A stretch of 64,000 bases of DNA from Phaeobacter gallaeciensis DSM 26640 (GCF_000511385.1 NC_023137.1:1805001-1869000), one strand, 5' to 3'. Counted from the first letter of the stretch, positions 1-8,859 are shown. Notes: generated by a model from the letters alone, not told the origin. Numbers and translations are program-made.

Positions 1-189
1 GCAGCGCGTTTGACAGGTCGGCAGACAATTGTTGCGACGATCCGCCAATCACCCCCTGCACTAGCCATAAAAACCAAATGGCAAATGCGAGATATCGGAA
101 AAGGCATCACGTACGACATCCGAGCAATAGAGCCAAACCGGGACAAGCCGCGGCAATATCTGGACATTGTTTGCGAGAGCCTTTCGTGA
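1..189 (+). CDS. Phage head-tail connector (head closure) protein, C-terminal part
   Basis: Frame 1 is open from the window edge to TGA at 187-189 and gives 62 residues. The tail of the protein reads MRDIGKGITYDIRAIEP followed by a YLDIVCES end. This is the C-terminal beta-rich signature of SPP1 gp16 / HK97-type head-tail joining proteins (a G-x-x-Y-x-I turn, then a final L-x-I-x-C strand). The protein would close the portal and connect it to the tail. Its stop overlaps the next start as GTGA, so the two are translationally coupled. The beginning of the gene is cut off by the window. Confidence 0.7.
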   Translation, partial: AARLTGRQTIVATIRQSPPALAIKTKWQMRDIGKGITYDIRAIEPNRDKPRQYLDIVCESLS

Positions 190-641
190 AAACCCTGCTG
201 AAAATGGAGGGTTTGCGCGAACTCGACAATGATCTCGCCGCATTGCCGAAAGCTGTATCAAAGCCGGTTGTTCGGCGCGCTCTGGCCAAGCAGCTGCAGC
301 CAGTTGCGGAAATGGCGAATTACCTTTGGCCCGGGGCGGACGATAGTGCATTCGCGGTTTCATCGAGGCTCAAAAACGGCCAGCCGCAACCAGATGTCGG
401 TTCCAGCGCGGTCACCATGTTCGTTGGCGCGACCAGATCCGCCCCGCATGCGCATCTACGCGAGTGGGGCACTGAGCCTCGCTACCACAAAAGCGGCAAA
501 TATGTGGGTGCTGTGGCCCCGACACCGTCGCTCACCCCGTCGTGGGAGGCCTACAAGGGCGACATCCTTCAGGGCTTGGCCGCTGAGATACGGGGCGAGT
601 TGGAGGCGACACTGTCGCGCCGCGCCAAGAGGGGGCTGTGA
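186..641 (+). CDS. HK97 gp10-like phage protein (minor tail / head-tail)
   Basis: This is a 151-aa protein of the HK97 gp10 family. It opens with the typical motif GLRELDNDLAALPKAV followed by a basic helix (RRALAKQLQP), and ends with a compact alpha/beta region containing HLREWGTEPRYH and a W-E-x-Y helix. The GTG at 186 is chosen because it overlaps the upstream TGA (GTGA) and puts the family motif near residue 8. An upstream ATG at 78 would only read through the preceding connector gene in another frame. Members of this family sit between connector and tail tube genes, as here. Confidence 0.8.
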   Translation: MKTLLKMEGLRELDNDLAALPKAVSKPVVRRALAKQLQPVAEMANYLWPGADDSAFAVSSRLKNGQPQPDVGSSAVTMFVGATRSAPHAHLREWGTEPRYHKSGKYVGAVAPTPSLTPSWEAYKGDILQGLAAEIRGELEATLSRRAKRGL

Positions 642-994
642 TGGAGGAGTATCTTCAGAACTTGCTTGAGGCAGCAGTGAGTTGTCCGGTGAAATGGGGC
701 TACTTCGAAGATGGCGAAACCATGCCGTTGGTGTCGATGTCGCGCATGTCTGGCAGGCGATACCACACCCTCAACAGCAAAGGCCTCATGCAAGGCTCGA
801 TACAGATCGACTGCTGGGGCCAATCCTACCGTCAGGCGATGAATGCCAGCCGCGAGGTGCGCACCGTGCTCGAAGGCTATAGCGGCGGGACTATTGTCAG
901 CGCGCGTCTGACGGCCGTACGAGACAGTAACAGCACCGATGCCAGTGCTGCCCACAGAGTCTCACTCACGTTTGCGATCACTTATGGCGAATAG
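641..994 (+). CDS. Phage tail completion / terminator protein (DUF3168-like)
   Basis: A 117-aa protein beginning MEEYLQNLLEAAVSCPVKWG. The length, the N-terminal helix, the central QIDCWGQSYRQAM strand-helix and the C-terminal strand LTFAITYGE match the DUF3168 / gp17-type tail terminators that cap the tail tube and join it to the head. ATG 641 shares its A with the upstream TGA and has an AGAGGGGG ribosome site; GTG 638 is an alternative. Position directly after the gp10-like gene and ahead of the tube gene supports the role. Confidence 0.72.
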   Translation: MEEYLQNLLEAAVSCPVKWGYFEDGETMPLVSMSRMSGRRYHTLNSKGLMQGSIQIDCWGQSYRQAMNASREVRTVLEGYSGGTIVSARLTAVRDSNSTDASAAHRVSLTFAITYGE

Positions 995-1038
995 CCGCAA
1001 ATCTGCGGCGGCACACCCCACCTCAAAGGACACACATC

Positions 1039-1326
1039 ATGACCAGCCACAAACCTGCTGTGACGGGCCAAAGATCTGCGGCTAAATCCAACCCGGAACC
1101 CGTTGTCGCGACGGGCGTCAAGCTGATCCGCTTGCCGATGGAGCCGAACAAGGAGTCACACCCGGCCGCGCTGTACCGGGGCCCTGAGCCAAAGCCCGGC
1201 GAGCTGCTGGAGTTCACTTTGGACAATGGCGTGACCTACCAGGGCAAGGTGGCCGAGGCGACCGAGGCTGATGGCGAAGTGCTGGCCGAGTTCACGGGGC
1301 CGCTGAAGGTGATCGCCACGAAATAG
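1039..1326 (+). CDS. Small prophage protein of unknown function
   Basis: A 95-aa protein with a basic, disordered N-terminus and a small beta-rich C-terminal half (GELLEFTLDNGVTYQGKVAE). It is preceded by an AAAGGA ribosome site. It sits between the tail terminator and tube genes, where siphoviruses often carry a small accessory tail gene. I do not recognise a family. The C-terminal half could be a small SH3-like barrel, but this is only a guess from the strand pattern. Confidence 0.6.
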   Translation: MTSHKPAVTGQRSAAKSNPEPVVATGVKLIRLPMEPNKESHPAALYRGPEPKPGELLEFTLDNGVTYQGKVAEATEADGEVLAEFTGPLKVIATK

Positions 1327-1386
1327 GCCAAGGCCTATCTACCCGCGCCCCAAGGCGCTTTCTCTCTATACTGAAAGGAAACAGAT

Positions 1387-1833
1387 ATGGCGCACCAGAC
1401 CGCCTCTGGGGTGACGCTCGGCATTTCTGCCGCCGCGCCCGCAACCCATGACACCGCAGGGTTTGACGCCCTGACCTTCATCCCGGTTGGTGAGATCACC
1501 GAAGTGGGCGAATTCGGTAAAGAATGGGCCCTCGTTACCCACAACCCGCTGTCAACCCGGGGCACCAAGAAGGGCAAGGGGAGCTATAACAATGGCAACC
1601 TGAACCCGAGCCTTGCACTCGATCCCGACGACGCCGGGCAAACTGCGATGGAAACCGCGCTTGAAAGCGATGATCCGGTTTACATGGCGATCACCCTTCA
1701 GGATGGAACGGTCTTCTATCTTGTGGGTTTGGTGATGTCGTTCAAGGCAGGCATCCGCGGCGTGGATGATGTGGTTACGGCCACCACCTCAATTGAGCTG
1801 ACCCCTGAGCAGATCCTCAAAAAGGCCGCGTAA
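1387..1833 (+). CDS. Phage major tail tube protein
   Basis: A 148-aa protein with a strong AAAGGAAA ribosome site. It shows the alternation of short strands expected of a tail tube fold: IPVGEITEVGEFGKEW near residue 35, then a flexible basic loop (STRGTKKGKGSYNNG), then helix DDAGQTAMETAL and strands YMAITLQDGTVFYLVGLVM. It ends in the TTSIELTP strand typical of these proteins. Hexamer rings of this protein would form the tail shaft. Its place immediately before the frameshifting chaperone genes is the normal siphovirus order. Confidence 0.8.
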   Translation: MAHQTASGVTLGISAAAPATHDTAGFDALTFIPVGEITEVGEFGKEWALVTHNPLSTRGTKKGKGSYNNGNLNPSLALDPDDAGQTAMETALESDDPVYMAITLQDGTVFYLVGLVMSFKAGIRGVDDVVTATTSIELTPEQILKKAA

Positions 1834-1929
1834 GAGCTGATCAAGATCCGCTCATTTGAGCGGCAGGGCCGGGTGGAAAGTGGTTCGATCCCCCGGCCCG
1901 AATGAACCACGAACTGATAGGATAAGATC

Positions 1930-2391
1930 ATGGATTTCAACCAGTTTGATAGCGTGTCAGCCGCTGAAAGGGGCGCCGACTGCCACCTGAAGCATCCGGC
2001 AACCTTGAGGCCGCTGTTTGACAACCCCGATGACCCCACAGTCGATAACGGTAAACCTTGCTTGGTCGTTGTATTGGGGGCCGAGGCGCCATCAGTCCGG
2101 GCTGCCTCGCGCGCTCGCCAAAAGGCACGGGCTGAAGCTGACGATGAGAAAGCCGATGACGAGAATACCCTTGAAGCCGTGCATGAGCGCATGGTCGAGG
2201 CTATGGTGCCACGTGTTCTCGGTTTCAAAAACGTTCGCAAGGGCAAGGCTCCGGCGACCAAGGCTGATGCGGCCTGGCTTTTTGGCTTGAATCGTATGAA
2301 CGCACAGGAAGGTGAGATGTCCTTTGCTGAGCAGGTCGCCGCGTTCTCTGCCAAGCGCGGTAACTACTTGGGAAACGCCTCCGCCGACTGA
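1930..2391 (+). CDS. Tail assembly chaperone (G-type, short product)
   Basis: A 153-aa acidic protein with an AGGATAAG ribosome site. It has an N-terminal beta region (CLVVVLGAEAPSVRAA), a charged helix (ARQKARAEADDEKADDEN) and a C-terminal helical part ending LGNASAD. By position and by the slippery heptamer near its 3' end it is the equivalent of lambda gpG: an abundant chaperone that coats the tape measure during tail assembly. A fraction of ribosomes should shift -1 at 2370-2376 and make a 298-residue fusion ending at 2825. Confidence 0.82.
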   Translation: MDFNQFDSVSAAERGADCHLKHPATLRPLFDNPDDPTVDNGKPCLVVVLGAEAPSVRAASRARQKARAEADDEKADDENTLEAVHERMVEAMVPRVLGFKNVRKGKAPATKADAAWLFGLNRMNAQEGEMSFAEQVAAFSAKRGNYLGNASAD

Positions 2392-2825
2392 CGCTCTATG
2401 CCGAGCAGGCCGGGTTTCTATCTGCGCGCCCCGATGAGTGGAAGTCCAACCGGCTGAAGATCTGGCAGAAAGAGGGTATTGACCTTGCTCTGCCAGATGT
2501 CGGCGGTGTGGAATACCTGCTCGATATGATGATGCCCGAGGCTCTCGGCTGGTGCAGCTTAGATCAGATGGGCGGCGCCGCACCAATCGCCTGGACGGAG
2601 ATCAACGCCTTTTCACTGGCAGCAGGGCTGGATCTTGAGCCGTGGGAAGTAAAGCAGCTCCGGGCGATGAGCGCGGCCTATGTGCAGGGTCTAGTGCGCG
2701 GTCGAGAGCCGATGAAGGTCTCACCCGCATTTGATGATCGGCCAGATGAGGATCCAGGTGTCAAGATGGAACGTCAGCGGTTGTCTGACAACTTGAACGC
2801 CAGCCTGTCAGCGTTGGCAGGGTGA
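2364..2825 (+). CDS. Tail assembly chaperone T-extension (made by -1 frameshift)
   Basis: This frame has no start of its own near its beginning. It is open directly after the TAA at 2361-2363 and overlaps the 3' end of the chaperone gene. Read through the frameshift, it adds 149 residues beginning at the CGC codon 2376, with W-rich helices (RPDEWKSNRLKIWQKEG) and a MGGAAPIAWTEINAFSLAAG segment typical of the T half of G-T chaperones. The T part recruits tail tube subunits to the tape measure. An internal ATG at 2508 is probably not used. Confidence 0.8.
   Translation, partial: LLGKRLRRLTLYAEQAGFLSARPDEWKSNRLKIWQKEGIDLALPDVGGVEYLLDMMMPEALGWCSLDQMGGAAPIAWTEINAFSLAAGLDLEPWEVKQLRAMSAAYVQGLVRGREPMKVSPAFDDRPDEDPGVKMERQRLSDNLNASLSALAG
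2370..2376 (+). other. Programmed -1 ribosomal frameshift site GGGAAAC
   Basis: The zero-frame codons TTG GGA AAC place the heptamer G GGA AAC in the exact X XXY YYZ register. Slipping back one base pairs GGG AAA and moves ribosomes into a frame that is open from 2364 to 2825, while the zero frame stops only 15 bases later at 2389-2391. Tail-chaperone frameshifting at such heptamers is a conserved feature of tailed phages (lambda G/T uses GGGAAAG). Confidence 0.85.
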
Positions 2826-2859
2826 CAATCGGTTTTGCAGCACGGACAAGGGGCCGGTG

Positions 2860-3150
2860 TCATCGGTTGTAGCAGGGCAGCCGCTCCAATTGCCCTGCAT
2901 ACATTCCAGCCACATACTTCGCGTTATCTCGAATAACACTCGCGCTATTCCCAAACTCCCTGCGCAAATCGTTCAGGTTGGAGTTTGCTCGGCTTTTAGA
3001 GACTTGAAGTTGCCTCAATAGCTTTCGAGCCTCCGCTTCGCACGAAGGATCATACCGCGCAGGTTCTATAGCTTTTTTAGTGCTCCTGTACGGCCAGTAC
3101 GCACCAAATCCAAGCACCAAAAGTGCCAAAATTATTGTTGCTGACCTCAC
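2860..3150 (-). CDS. Antisense small membrane protein (prophage moron)
   Basis: The only leftward gene in the prophage arm. From GTG 3150 it encodes 96 residues: one N-terminal membrane helix (ATIILALLVLGFGAYWPY), then a basic stop-transfer stretch (RSTKK) and a helical, charged domain with two cysteines (PSCEAE and RLPCYNR). The GTG is chosen because a GGGGGGGG ribosome site precedes it, and because a promoter-like pair (3180-3208) would start the RNA near 3174, downstream of the alternative TTG at 3180. A single-span membrane protein inserted between tail genes on the opposite strand fits a lysogenic conversion or superinfection-exclusion gene. No family was recognised. Confidence 0.6.
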   Translation of the reverse strand: MRSATIILALLVLGFGAYWPYRSTKKAIEPARYDPSCEAEARKLLRQLQVSKSRANSNLNDLRREFGNSASVIRDNAKYVAGMYAGQLERLPCYNR

Positions 3151-3179
3151 GATAGCCCCCCCCAGAGAAAACCCGCCCA

Positions 3180-3208
3180 ACGCTAGTTGGACGGATCAGA
3201 ACAAGCAA
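3180..3208 (-). promoter_or_regulatory. Putative promoter of the antisense moron
   Basis: On the minus strand TTGCTT (3208-3203) and TAGCGT (3185-3180) are separated by exactly 17 bases. They lie just upstream of the antisense gene and inside the gap before the tape measure gene. Both boxes are only moderately close to the sigma-70 consensus. Confidence 0.35.
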
Positions 3209-3221
3209 TAGGTTTGTCATT

Positions 3222-6200
3222 ATGGCCATTGAAGTTGGGGCGCTGCGGGCGTCTGCATCGCTGGACGCTGCATCGTTCGATACGGGTGCGAAGAAAGCGC
3301 GAGCAGCTCTCAAAATGTTGGGGGGCGGGTTTGAAGAAACCTCTCGCGATGCTGTGCGATCAGCTGAGGCGATGGCGCGGGCATATGACATTGGATTTGA
3401 AAAAACTGCCACCGCAGCGCAGAAGCAACTTGATGCCCTTCTTGGTGTTGACAAGGCATCGAGGACAGCCTCTGCATCTGCAAAAGCGTGGGTTGGCCAG
3501 TTGGATCGGCAATCGCAAGCTTATGACCGATTGAAAGCATCTATTGACCCAGCTTATGCGGCCACCAGGCAGCTTGATGCCGCCACTGAAACGTTGAATG
3601 CCACCCACAGAGCTGGACTGATCTCCGACAAGGAAAGGGCCAGCACCCTGCAAATGCTCAAAGATCAGATGCAGGGCATTGGTGGCGCTTCTGCTCGGGC
3701 GGGCAAGGGTATGTCGAAATTCGGTCTCGTTGCAAATCAGGTCGGCTTTCAAATCCAAGACGTTTTTGTTTCTGGCCCGATGATTGGTTGGTTTCGCGCA
3801 ATTTCACAGCAGGCTCCTCAAGCCGCAGGCGCTTTCAGTATGCTCGGCGGCAGCATTGGCACAATACTTCCATGGCTTGGGACAGCGGTGGCGGTTGGTG
3901 GGGCGCTGGTGCCAATTTTGTTCGATTTGGGGAGCGCATCGCTTTCGCTGGAAGAAAGATCAAAGCTAAATACCCAGGCCCTCGACAACCTCGTAGGGGC
4001 GTTGGATGACTACAGCCGGTACGCTGACGGTGCTCGGGCCAGCACTATGGATCTTGTTGAAGAATTCGGGGCTTTTGCACAAGATGTGAAGGAAACCTAC
4101 GAATACCTCAGCGGGGTTTCTGTCCGGCGTGCTCTGGATGCTCTTCAAACTGACAACTTTGATCTGTTTGTGGACCTTGGCGAGGCCTCGTCTGCTATTT
4201 CTGCGATGGAAGATGCGCTTGATGCGCTCGAGCGGAATACCGCGATGAAGGCCACTTCTGAGCAAATTCAGACGTTTCGCGAGAACTTTGAGAACCTGGA
4301 AGATGATGCTTATGCCGCGTCACAAGCCGTGGGCTTGCTGCCCGAACAGGTTACACTCATCAAGAAGGGGTTTGACGAGCTTCGGGGTGCCCAGAGTTTG
4401 GAGGATATCCAGCGTGAAGCGAAGGATGCCTTGGATGTCATCCGCGAATTCTATCCCGAAGGTCAAAAGCTACCCTCGGCGCTGGCGGATGCGGTTGTGC
4501 AACTCGAAGCGATCATCACCTCATCAAGTCGCTCTGTAGCGAATACGGAGGAAGCGACTTCACAGGCATACATCTGGGCCGGTGCGATGGCCGGTGTGAA
4601 TGCAGAGATCCAAGCCATCATGTCCTCACTATCTGCCATTGGCGGGGGGTTGATTTCAAATGCTGCTAAGCAAGCTGAGGTCGACGCACTTAAAGCGGGC
4701 AAGTCTATCCGTGGAGCAGCTATTGAAGCAGAGCGATTTCGGAAAGAGCTGGAATTTGATGCGCGGCGTGAGGGGGCCACATGGCTGGAACGCCAGGCCA
4801 TTGATGCAGAGCAGTATCAGTTTGAGCATGGCATTGCCCTAGATGCTGTCTTGGACAAAGAGCGCGAGGCCGCACGCAGTCGTGAGCGCAATCTGAAAAA
4901 GACCGGGTCTGCAAGCCGCAAAGCCACCAACCAGCTGAAGAAAGAAGCTGATGCGGTACGCGCGTCCCTAGACCCAATGGCGGCATACAACCATGAGCTG
5001 GCAGAATTGGCTAAGCTGCAGGGGCTTTTGTCCAAAGATGAAATGGCCAAAGCTGTTGCGAATTTGAATGTTGAGCTGGCGGATTCCCTGCCTTTAGTGG
5101 GTGATTTAACGGACACCCTGACCGAGGGGCTGTTCAACGGTTTTGAAGGCACACTCAAAGATATCGGTCAAACCTTCAAAAATTGGTTGATCCAGATGAT
5201 CAGCACGGCAGCCAAAAATCGGATCATGCTTTCACTTGGCTTCGGCGGCTCGCTTGCTGGAACCGCCGCCTCAGCCGCAGGCGGGCTTGGTGGTGGCAGT
5301 GGCATTCTCGGTGGGGGTGGCGGGGGCCTTATCAACATTGGCGCAAATCTGCTCGGGGGCGGTCAGATCGCGCAGGGTATTATGTCTGGACTTGGTGGCG
5401 TCTTCACCGGCGGCGGCCTCACGTCCAGTTTCGCCAATCTCGGCGGGCTGGTCAGCGGGGCTTCCAGCGGTCTCGGCGCATTCGGTGCAGCTCTACCCGC
5501 TCTCGGCATTATCGCAGGCGGTATCGCCATTCTGTCCAAAGGCCTCTCGCGTGAATATGACGGCCGCGCTGTCCGAGGCTCTCTGGGTCCGGATGGATTT
5601 GACGGTTTTGAATTCGACTTCTGGGACGGTGGCTTTCTGAGAGGAGACAAACAGGTCAACCACACCGCGCGGCCTGAGATCCAAAATATGCTGGATGACG
5701 GTGCGTTGGCAGTTCGCAGCAGCGTTGAGGAAATGGCGGCAGCGCTAGGGTTGGCCTCGACAGCTATCGATGACTTCACAGCAGATGGTTTCACGATCTG
5801 GCTGACCGGCCCGAATGCAGGGAGTGAAGAACAGATCGCGAAGGCCTTCGAGGACCAGCTGACCCGCCTGGGCGACGGCATGGCGGATCTGGTTCTGGAA
5901 ACAGAGGATTACGCGAAGGCAGGCGAGGGTGCTTATGACACACTGACACGACTTGGCGGTTCACTGATCACGGCCAATGAGGGCTTTGGCCTGCTGAACC
6001 AATCACTGTTCGAGGGCAGCCTCAAGGCGGCTGAAAGCGCATCAGCGCTCATGGATGCCTTTGGCGGAGTGGAGCAATTCACTGTCAGTGTCGGCAGCTA
6101 CTTCGAGCTTATGTTCACAGATGTCGAGCGGCTGGCCAAGCAGCAGCAGTACGCACAGGAAGCGCTGGACGAAGCTGCGGAAAAATTGAACCTGACCCTG

Positions 6201-7547
6201 CCAACAACCCATGAGGCCTTTCGCAATTTGGTGGCAGGTCTGGACCGCACGACCGAGGAAGGTCGCGAGGCTTACGTGACGCTGATTGGCCTGTCTGATG
6301 AATTTTCCGTTGTCCATGGGACTGCGCAACAGGCAGCAGATGCACTCAACGGGGTTGGCGATGCCCTCTCACAGGCAGAGGCCGAGGCGCGCAGGCTCAA
6401 AGAGCAGAACATCCGTGATGCGCTGGCAGAGCTGACAGGGGCCATCAAAGAGGCCGTCGATGAAATGCAGGATCGATTGGGCATTATCAGCGACCGGCTT
6501 AAGCTTCGTCTCAAGCGCCTGCAAATCTCGGTCGGCGCTGAGCGGGATTCCATTACCGCCAGCCATACCGCCCTGATGGATCAGTTGGAGGGGCGCCTGG
6601 GCACATTGGAGGGCGCGGCAGAGAAATCCCGACAACTGTTCGAAACTCTGGATGATGCCATCCGCGACCGCCGCCGCATCGATGTGGAAGGGCGTGAGGT
6701 GGAACGCCGCCGCGCACTGATGTATGTGCAAAACGGCGGTTCTGATCCAGAGCGCCTGTCTGATGCGCTTAGCGTGTTGGGCGAAGATAATTCTGCTGAT
6801 TTCTCCAACTATGCCGACTATCTGGCAGACTACTATCGCACCTCAAACATTGTATCGGAGCGCGGTGACGCAGCGCAGACCGAAATGACAGCTGCTGACA
6901 TGGCAGTCAGCGCGCTGGAACAACAGATCACGCTCGCCCAATCGCAGCATGAGGCGGAAATGCAGCGCCTTGACCAAATCCTGGCAGAAGGGCAGCGCAC
7001 TTATGAACTGGCAATGGGCGAATACATTGCAGCCATCAATGTCGAAAATGCGGTCACGCAGCTCAATCACACCGCGGAGCGATACACGCTCGTGTCTGAG
7101 CGGATCGAAACGCGCATGGAAGAGCTGGAAACCATTCGTCTCAATATGGAGCAGATGGTCGCGGCGACCTTGGATCCATCCGCTGGTCTGCCCAGCATCA
7201 GCGAAGGTGTTTTTAACGTCGTCGGCGCCGTGAATGCGCTGGGTGGATCCATTGGACAGATGGCAGCTGGTGTGGCCGCGGTTGCCAGCGCGCAAAAGGA
7301 GGCCAATCGCATCGCGCAAATCAAGGCGTTGGAGCGCACTCAGATTGTCAACAGTCGCCCGGGTGCAGCACGCGCGGCCGGAGAAAACGGCACAATTGGT
7401 GGCGCCCTTGAGGCCGTTGGCGAGATCCGGGCCATGCGTGAAGAGATGGCTGGCTATCTCGGACCAATTTCCAAGGCGACTGGCGCAACTGAACGTTCGC
7501 TGAAGCGTGTTGAGCGGGATGGCCTGGCCACCAAGGGGGCAGCATGA
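3222..7547 (+). CDS. Phage tail tape measure protein
   Basis: At 1441 aa this is by far the largest gene of the prophage. It is almost entirely helical, with long coiled-coil stretches (about residues 240-660 and 1050-1330). It has two hydrophobic blocks: about residues 190-240 (LGGSIGTILPWLGTAVAVGG) and a very glycine-rich one at about 655-775 (GGLGGGSGILGGGGGGLINI). This is the architecture of lambda-type tape measures, which fix tail length and pass DNA across the host inner membrane. At roughly 0.15 nm per residue the predicted tail is about 200 nm. It overlaps the next gene as ATGA. No lysozyme or peptidase motif was seen. Confidence 0.92.
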   Translation: MAIEVGALRASASLDAASFDTGAKKARAALKMLGGGFEETSRDAVRSAEAMARAYDIGFEKTATAAQKQLDALLGVDKASRTASASAKAWVGQLDRQSQAYDRLKASIDPAYAATRQLDAATETLNATHRAGLISDKERASTLQMLKDQMQGIGGASARAGKGMSKFGLVANQVGFQIQDVFVSGPMIGWFRAISQQAPQAAGAFSMLGGSIGTILPWLGTAVAVGGALVPILFDLGSASLSLEERSKLNTQALDNLVGALDDYSRYADGARASTMDLVEEFGAFAQDVKETYEYLSGVSVRRALDALQTDNFDLFVDLGEASSAISAMEDALDALERNTAMKATSEQIQTFRENFENLEDDAYAASQAVGLLPEQVTLIKKGFDELRGAQSLEDIQREAKDALDVIREFYPEGQKLPSALADAVVQLEAIITSSSRSVANTEEATSQAYIWAGAMAGVNAEIQAIMSSLSAIGGGLISNAAKQAEVDALKAGKSIRGAAIEAERFRKELEFDARREGATWLERQAIDAEQYQFEHGIALDAVLDKEREAARSRERNLKKTGSASRKATNQLKKEADAVRASLDPMAAYNHELAELAKLQGLLSKDEMAKAVANLNVELADSLPLVGDLTDTLTEGLFNGFEGTLKDIGQTFKNWLIQMISTAAKNRIMLSLGFGGSLAGTAASAAGGLGGGSGILGGGGGGLINIGANLLGGGQIAQGIMSGLGGVFTGGGLTSSFANLGGLVSGASSGLGAFGAALPALGIIAGGIAILSKGLSREYDGRAVRGSLGPDGFDGFEFDFWDGGFLRGDKQVNHTARPEIQNMLDDGALAVRSSVEEMAAALGLASTAIDDFTADGFTIWLTGPNAGSEEQIAKAFEDQLTRLGDGMADLVLETEDYAKAGEGAYDTLTRLGGSLITANEGFGLLNQSLFEGSLKAAESASALMDAFGGVEQFTVSVGSYFELMFTDVERLAKQQQYAQEALDEAAEKLNLTLPTTHEAFRNLVAGLDRTTEEGREAYVTLIGLSDEFSVVHGTAQQAADALNGVGDALSQAEAEARRLKEQNIRDALAELTGAIKEAVDEMQDRLGIISDRLKLRLKRLQISVGAERDSITASHTALMDQLEGRLGTLEGAAEKSRQLFETLDDAIRDRRRIDVEGREVERRRALMYVQNGGSDPERLSDALSVLGEDNSADFSNYADYLADYYRTSNIVSERGDAAQTEMTAADMAVSALEQQITLAQSQHEAEMQRLDQILAEGQRTYELAMGEYIAAINVENAVTQLNHTAERYTLVSERIETRMEELETIRLNMEQMVAATLDPSAGLPSISEGVFNVVGAVNALGGSIGQMAAGVAAVASAQKEANRIAQIKALERTQIVNSRPGAARAAGENGTIGGALEAVGEIRAMREEMAGYLGPISKATGATERSLKRVERDGLATKGAA

Positions 7548-8428
7548 TCATCATCCAACCAATTGACGTCACCGACGCGAACCTGACCACGAATGTCCCG
7601 CTGCCCGAGATCGAATGGACAGCGGGCACCACGCCAGAGGGTGAAGAACGACGCATCGGCAATGACCTCTATCGCGCGGTGATCGAGACCGCTGATGGTC
7701 CCGTCACAGGCGTTAATGCGGATCCGCCAACATGGATCCGCATTGGCGTGGTCAATCGGTTTCAGATGTTTGATGAGTTCTACCACTCGCAGACGGTGGC
7801 AACTGAGCGGATTGAAGTCACTGTGCAGCCCTCAGAGGTCGTGAATTCAGTCACCTTGCTTAACCTCGACGCGCTGTCCGCACGGGTGACCGTGGATGAT
7901 GGGGCAGGCGGCACACTCTACGACGAAACCAAGAGCCTGCTGGATAACAGCCAGGTGGTCGACTACTGGGAATACTTCTTCTCGCCTATTCTGAGACGGC
8001 GGGATGTGACCTTCATTGATTTGCCGTCGTACTCTCAAGCTGTCACGATCACCGTAACCGGTGCGGCCGGAGCGGAGGTCAGTGTCGGCGGCGCGTTCAT
8101 CGGGCGTCAGCGCATTATCGGCGAAGCAGTCTATGGGACCCGCCGCGATCTGCTGAATTTCTCCACTAAAGAGCGTGACCAGTTCGGCAGGTTCAACATT
8201 GTCTCGCGCAATAAGGCCAAGCTGGTCACCTATGAGGTCGCGGTCGAGACCCGCAACAACGATTACGTTGCAGATTTTCTAGAAGATGTCGCCGACGTGC
8301 CATGCATCTACATCGGTGATCCGACGCGCGGCGGCACCATCACCTATGGCTACCCGCGCGACTTCGGTTTTCCGTATGAGACCCCGTCGATTTCCAAACT
8401 TTCACTAGAAGTGGAGAGCGTCACCTGA
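7544..8428 (+). CDS. Phage tail-tip protein, carbohydrate-binding-like
   Basis: A 294-aa, strand-rich protein starting inside the tape measure stop (ATGA). Around residue 60-80 it has the phage tail motif WIRIGVVNRFQMFDEFYHSQT, close to the G-P-x-N-R-x-x-M-F-D signature found in baseplate/tail-tip proteins with a galactose-binding-like jelly roll. The end (DFGFPYETPSISKLSLEVESV) is also beta. It is the only candidate for a distal tail or hub component here, since no large J/megatron-type hub gene follows. Its exact role is inferred from position. Confidence 0.6.
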   Translation: MIIIQPIDVTDANLTTNVPLPEIEWTAGTTPEGEERRIGNDLYRAVIETADGPVTGVNADPPTWIRIGVVNRFQMFDEFYHSQTVATERIEVTVQPSEVVNSVTLLNLDALSARVTVDDGAGGTLYDETKSLLDNSQVVDYWEYFFSPILRRRDVTFIDLPSYSQAVTITVTGAAGAEVSVGGAFIGRQRIIGEAVYGTRRDLLNFSTKERDQFGRFNIVSRNKAKLVTYEVAVETRNNDYVADFLEDVADVPCIYIGDPTRGGTITYGYPRDFGFPYETPSISKLSLEVESVT

Positions 8429-8856
8429 TGCCTGTCACCCAAGTTCCCGCATTCACCAAGGTTCCAAGCCGGTCTGACACTCCGGATACCTTTTCCGCCG
8501 ACGTTGACAGCTTCCTGAGCGAGATCCCGGACCGCGCGCTTGCGAGCAATCAGCAGGCGCAGGAGGTCAACGCTGCGGCAGAGCAGGTGGCCACGCAAGC
8601 CGCAACCGTTGCAGAGGCCAGCGCCGCGTTTGAAAGTGGCGTGAACGCGGATCGCTGGGCCGCTGGCGATTACAGCGATGGCGATGCGGTCTGGTCGCCC
8701 ACGGATGGGCTGACCTACCGCGCCAAGGCCGATTTCACCTCGGTCCTCGATCCCGCCTCAGATCCCGCCAACTGGCACAACCTTAACCCCGTTGAAGAAG
8801 CTGGAAAGCTGATATCGGCCCGCGCGCGCCGCTTCGCAACATGGATTGGAGCATAA
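8428..8856 (+). CDS. Tail fibre protein with C-terminal sugar-binding module
   Basis: 142 aa, starting as TGATG on the previous stop. The N-terminal 60 residues are a helical, coiled-coil-like stalk (QQAQEVNAAAEQVATQAATV). Residues about 75-120 resemble the small chitin/carbohydrate-binding module common on phage fibres and hydrolases: AAGDYSDGDAVWSPTDGLTY, then an F-T-S-x-x-D-P loop and a final WHNL. It ends with an R-R-F-A-T-W-I-G-A helix. It likely contributes to host recognition. Confidence 0.6.
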   Translation: MPVTQVPAFTKVPSRSDTPDTFSADVDSFLSEIPDRALASNQQAQEVNAAAEQVATQAATVAEASAAFESGVNADRWAAGDYSDGDAVWSPTDGLTYRAKADFTSVLDPASDPANWHNLNPVEEAGKLISARARRFATWIGA

Positions 8857-8859
8857 GAC

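Noticed and set aside
2508..2825. Independent gene starting at ATG 2508
   Set aside because: The frame is open upstream to 2364 with protein-like sequence and joins the chaperone gene through a slippery heptamer, so it is the frameshift extension.
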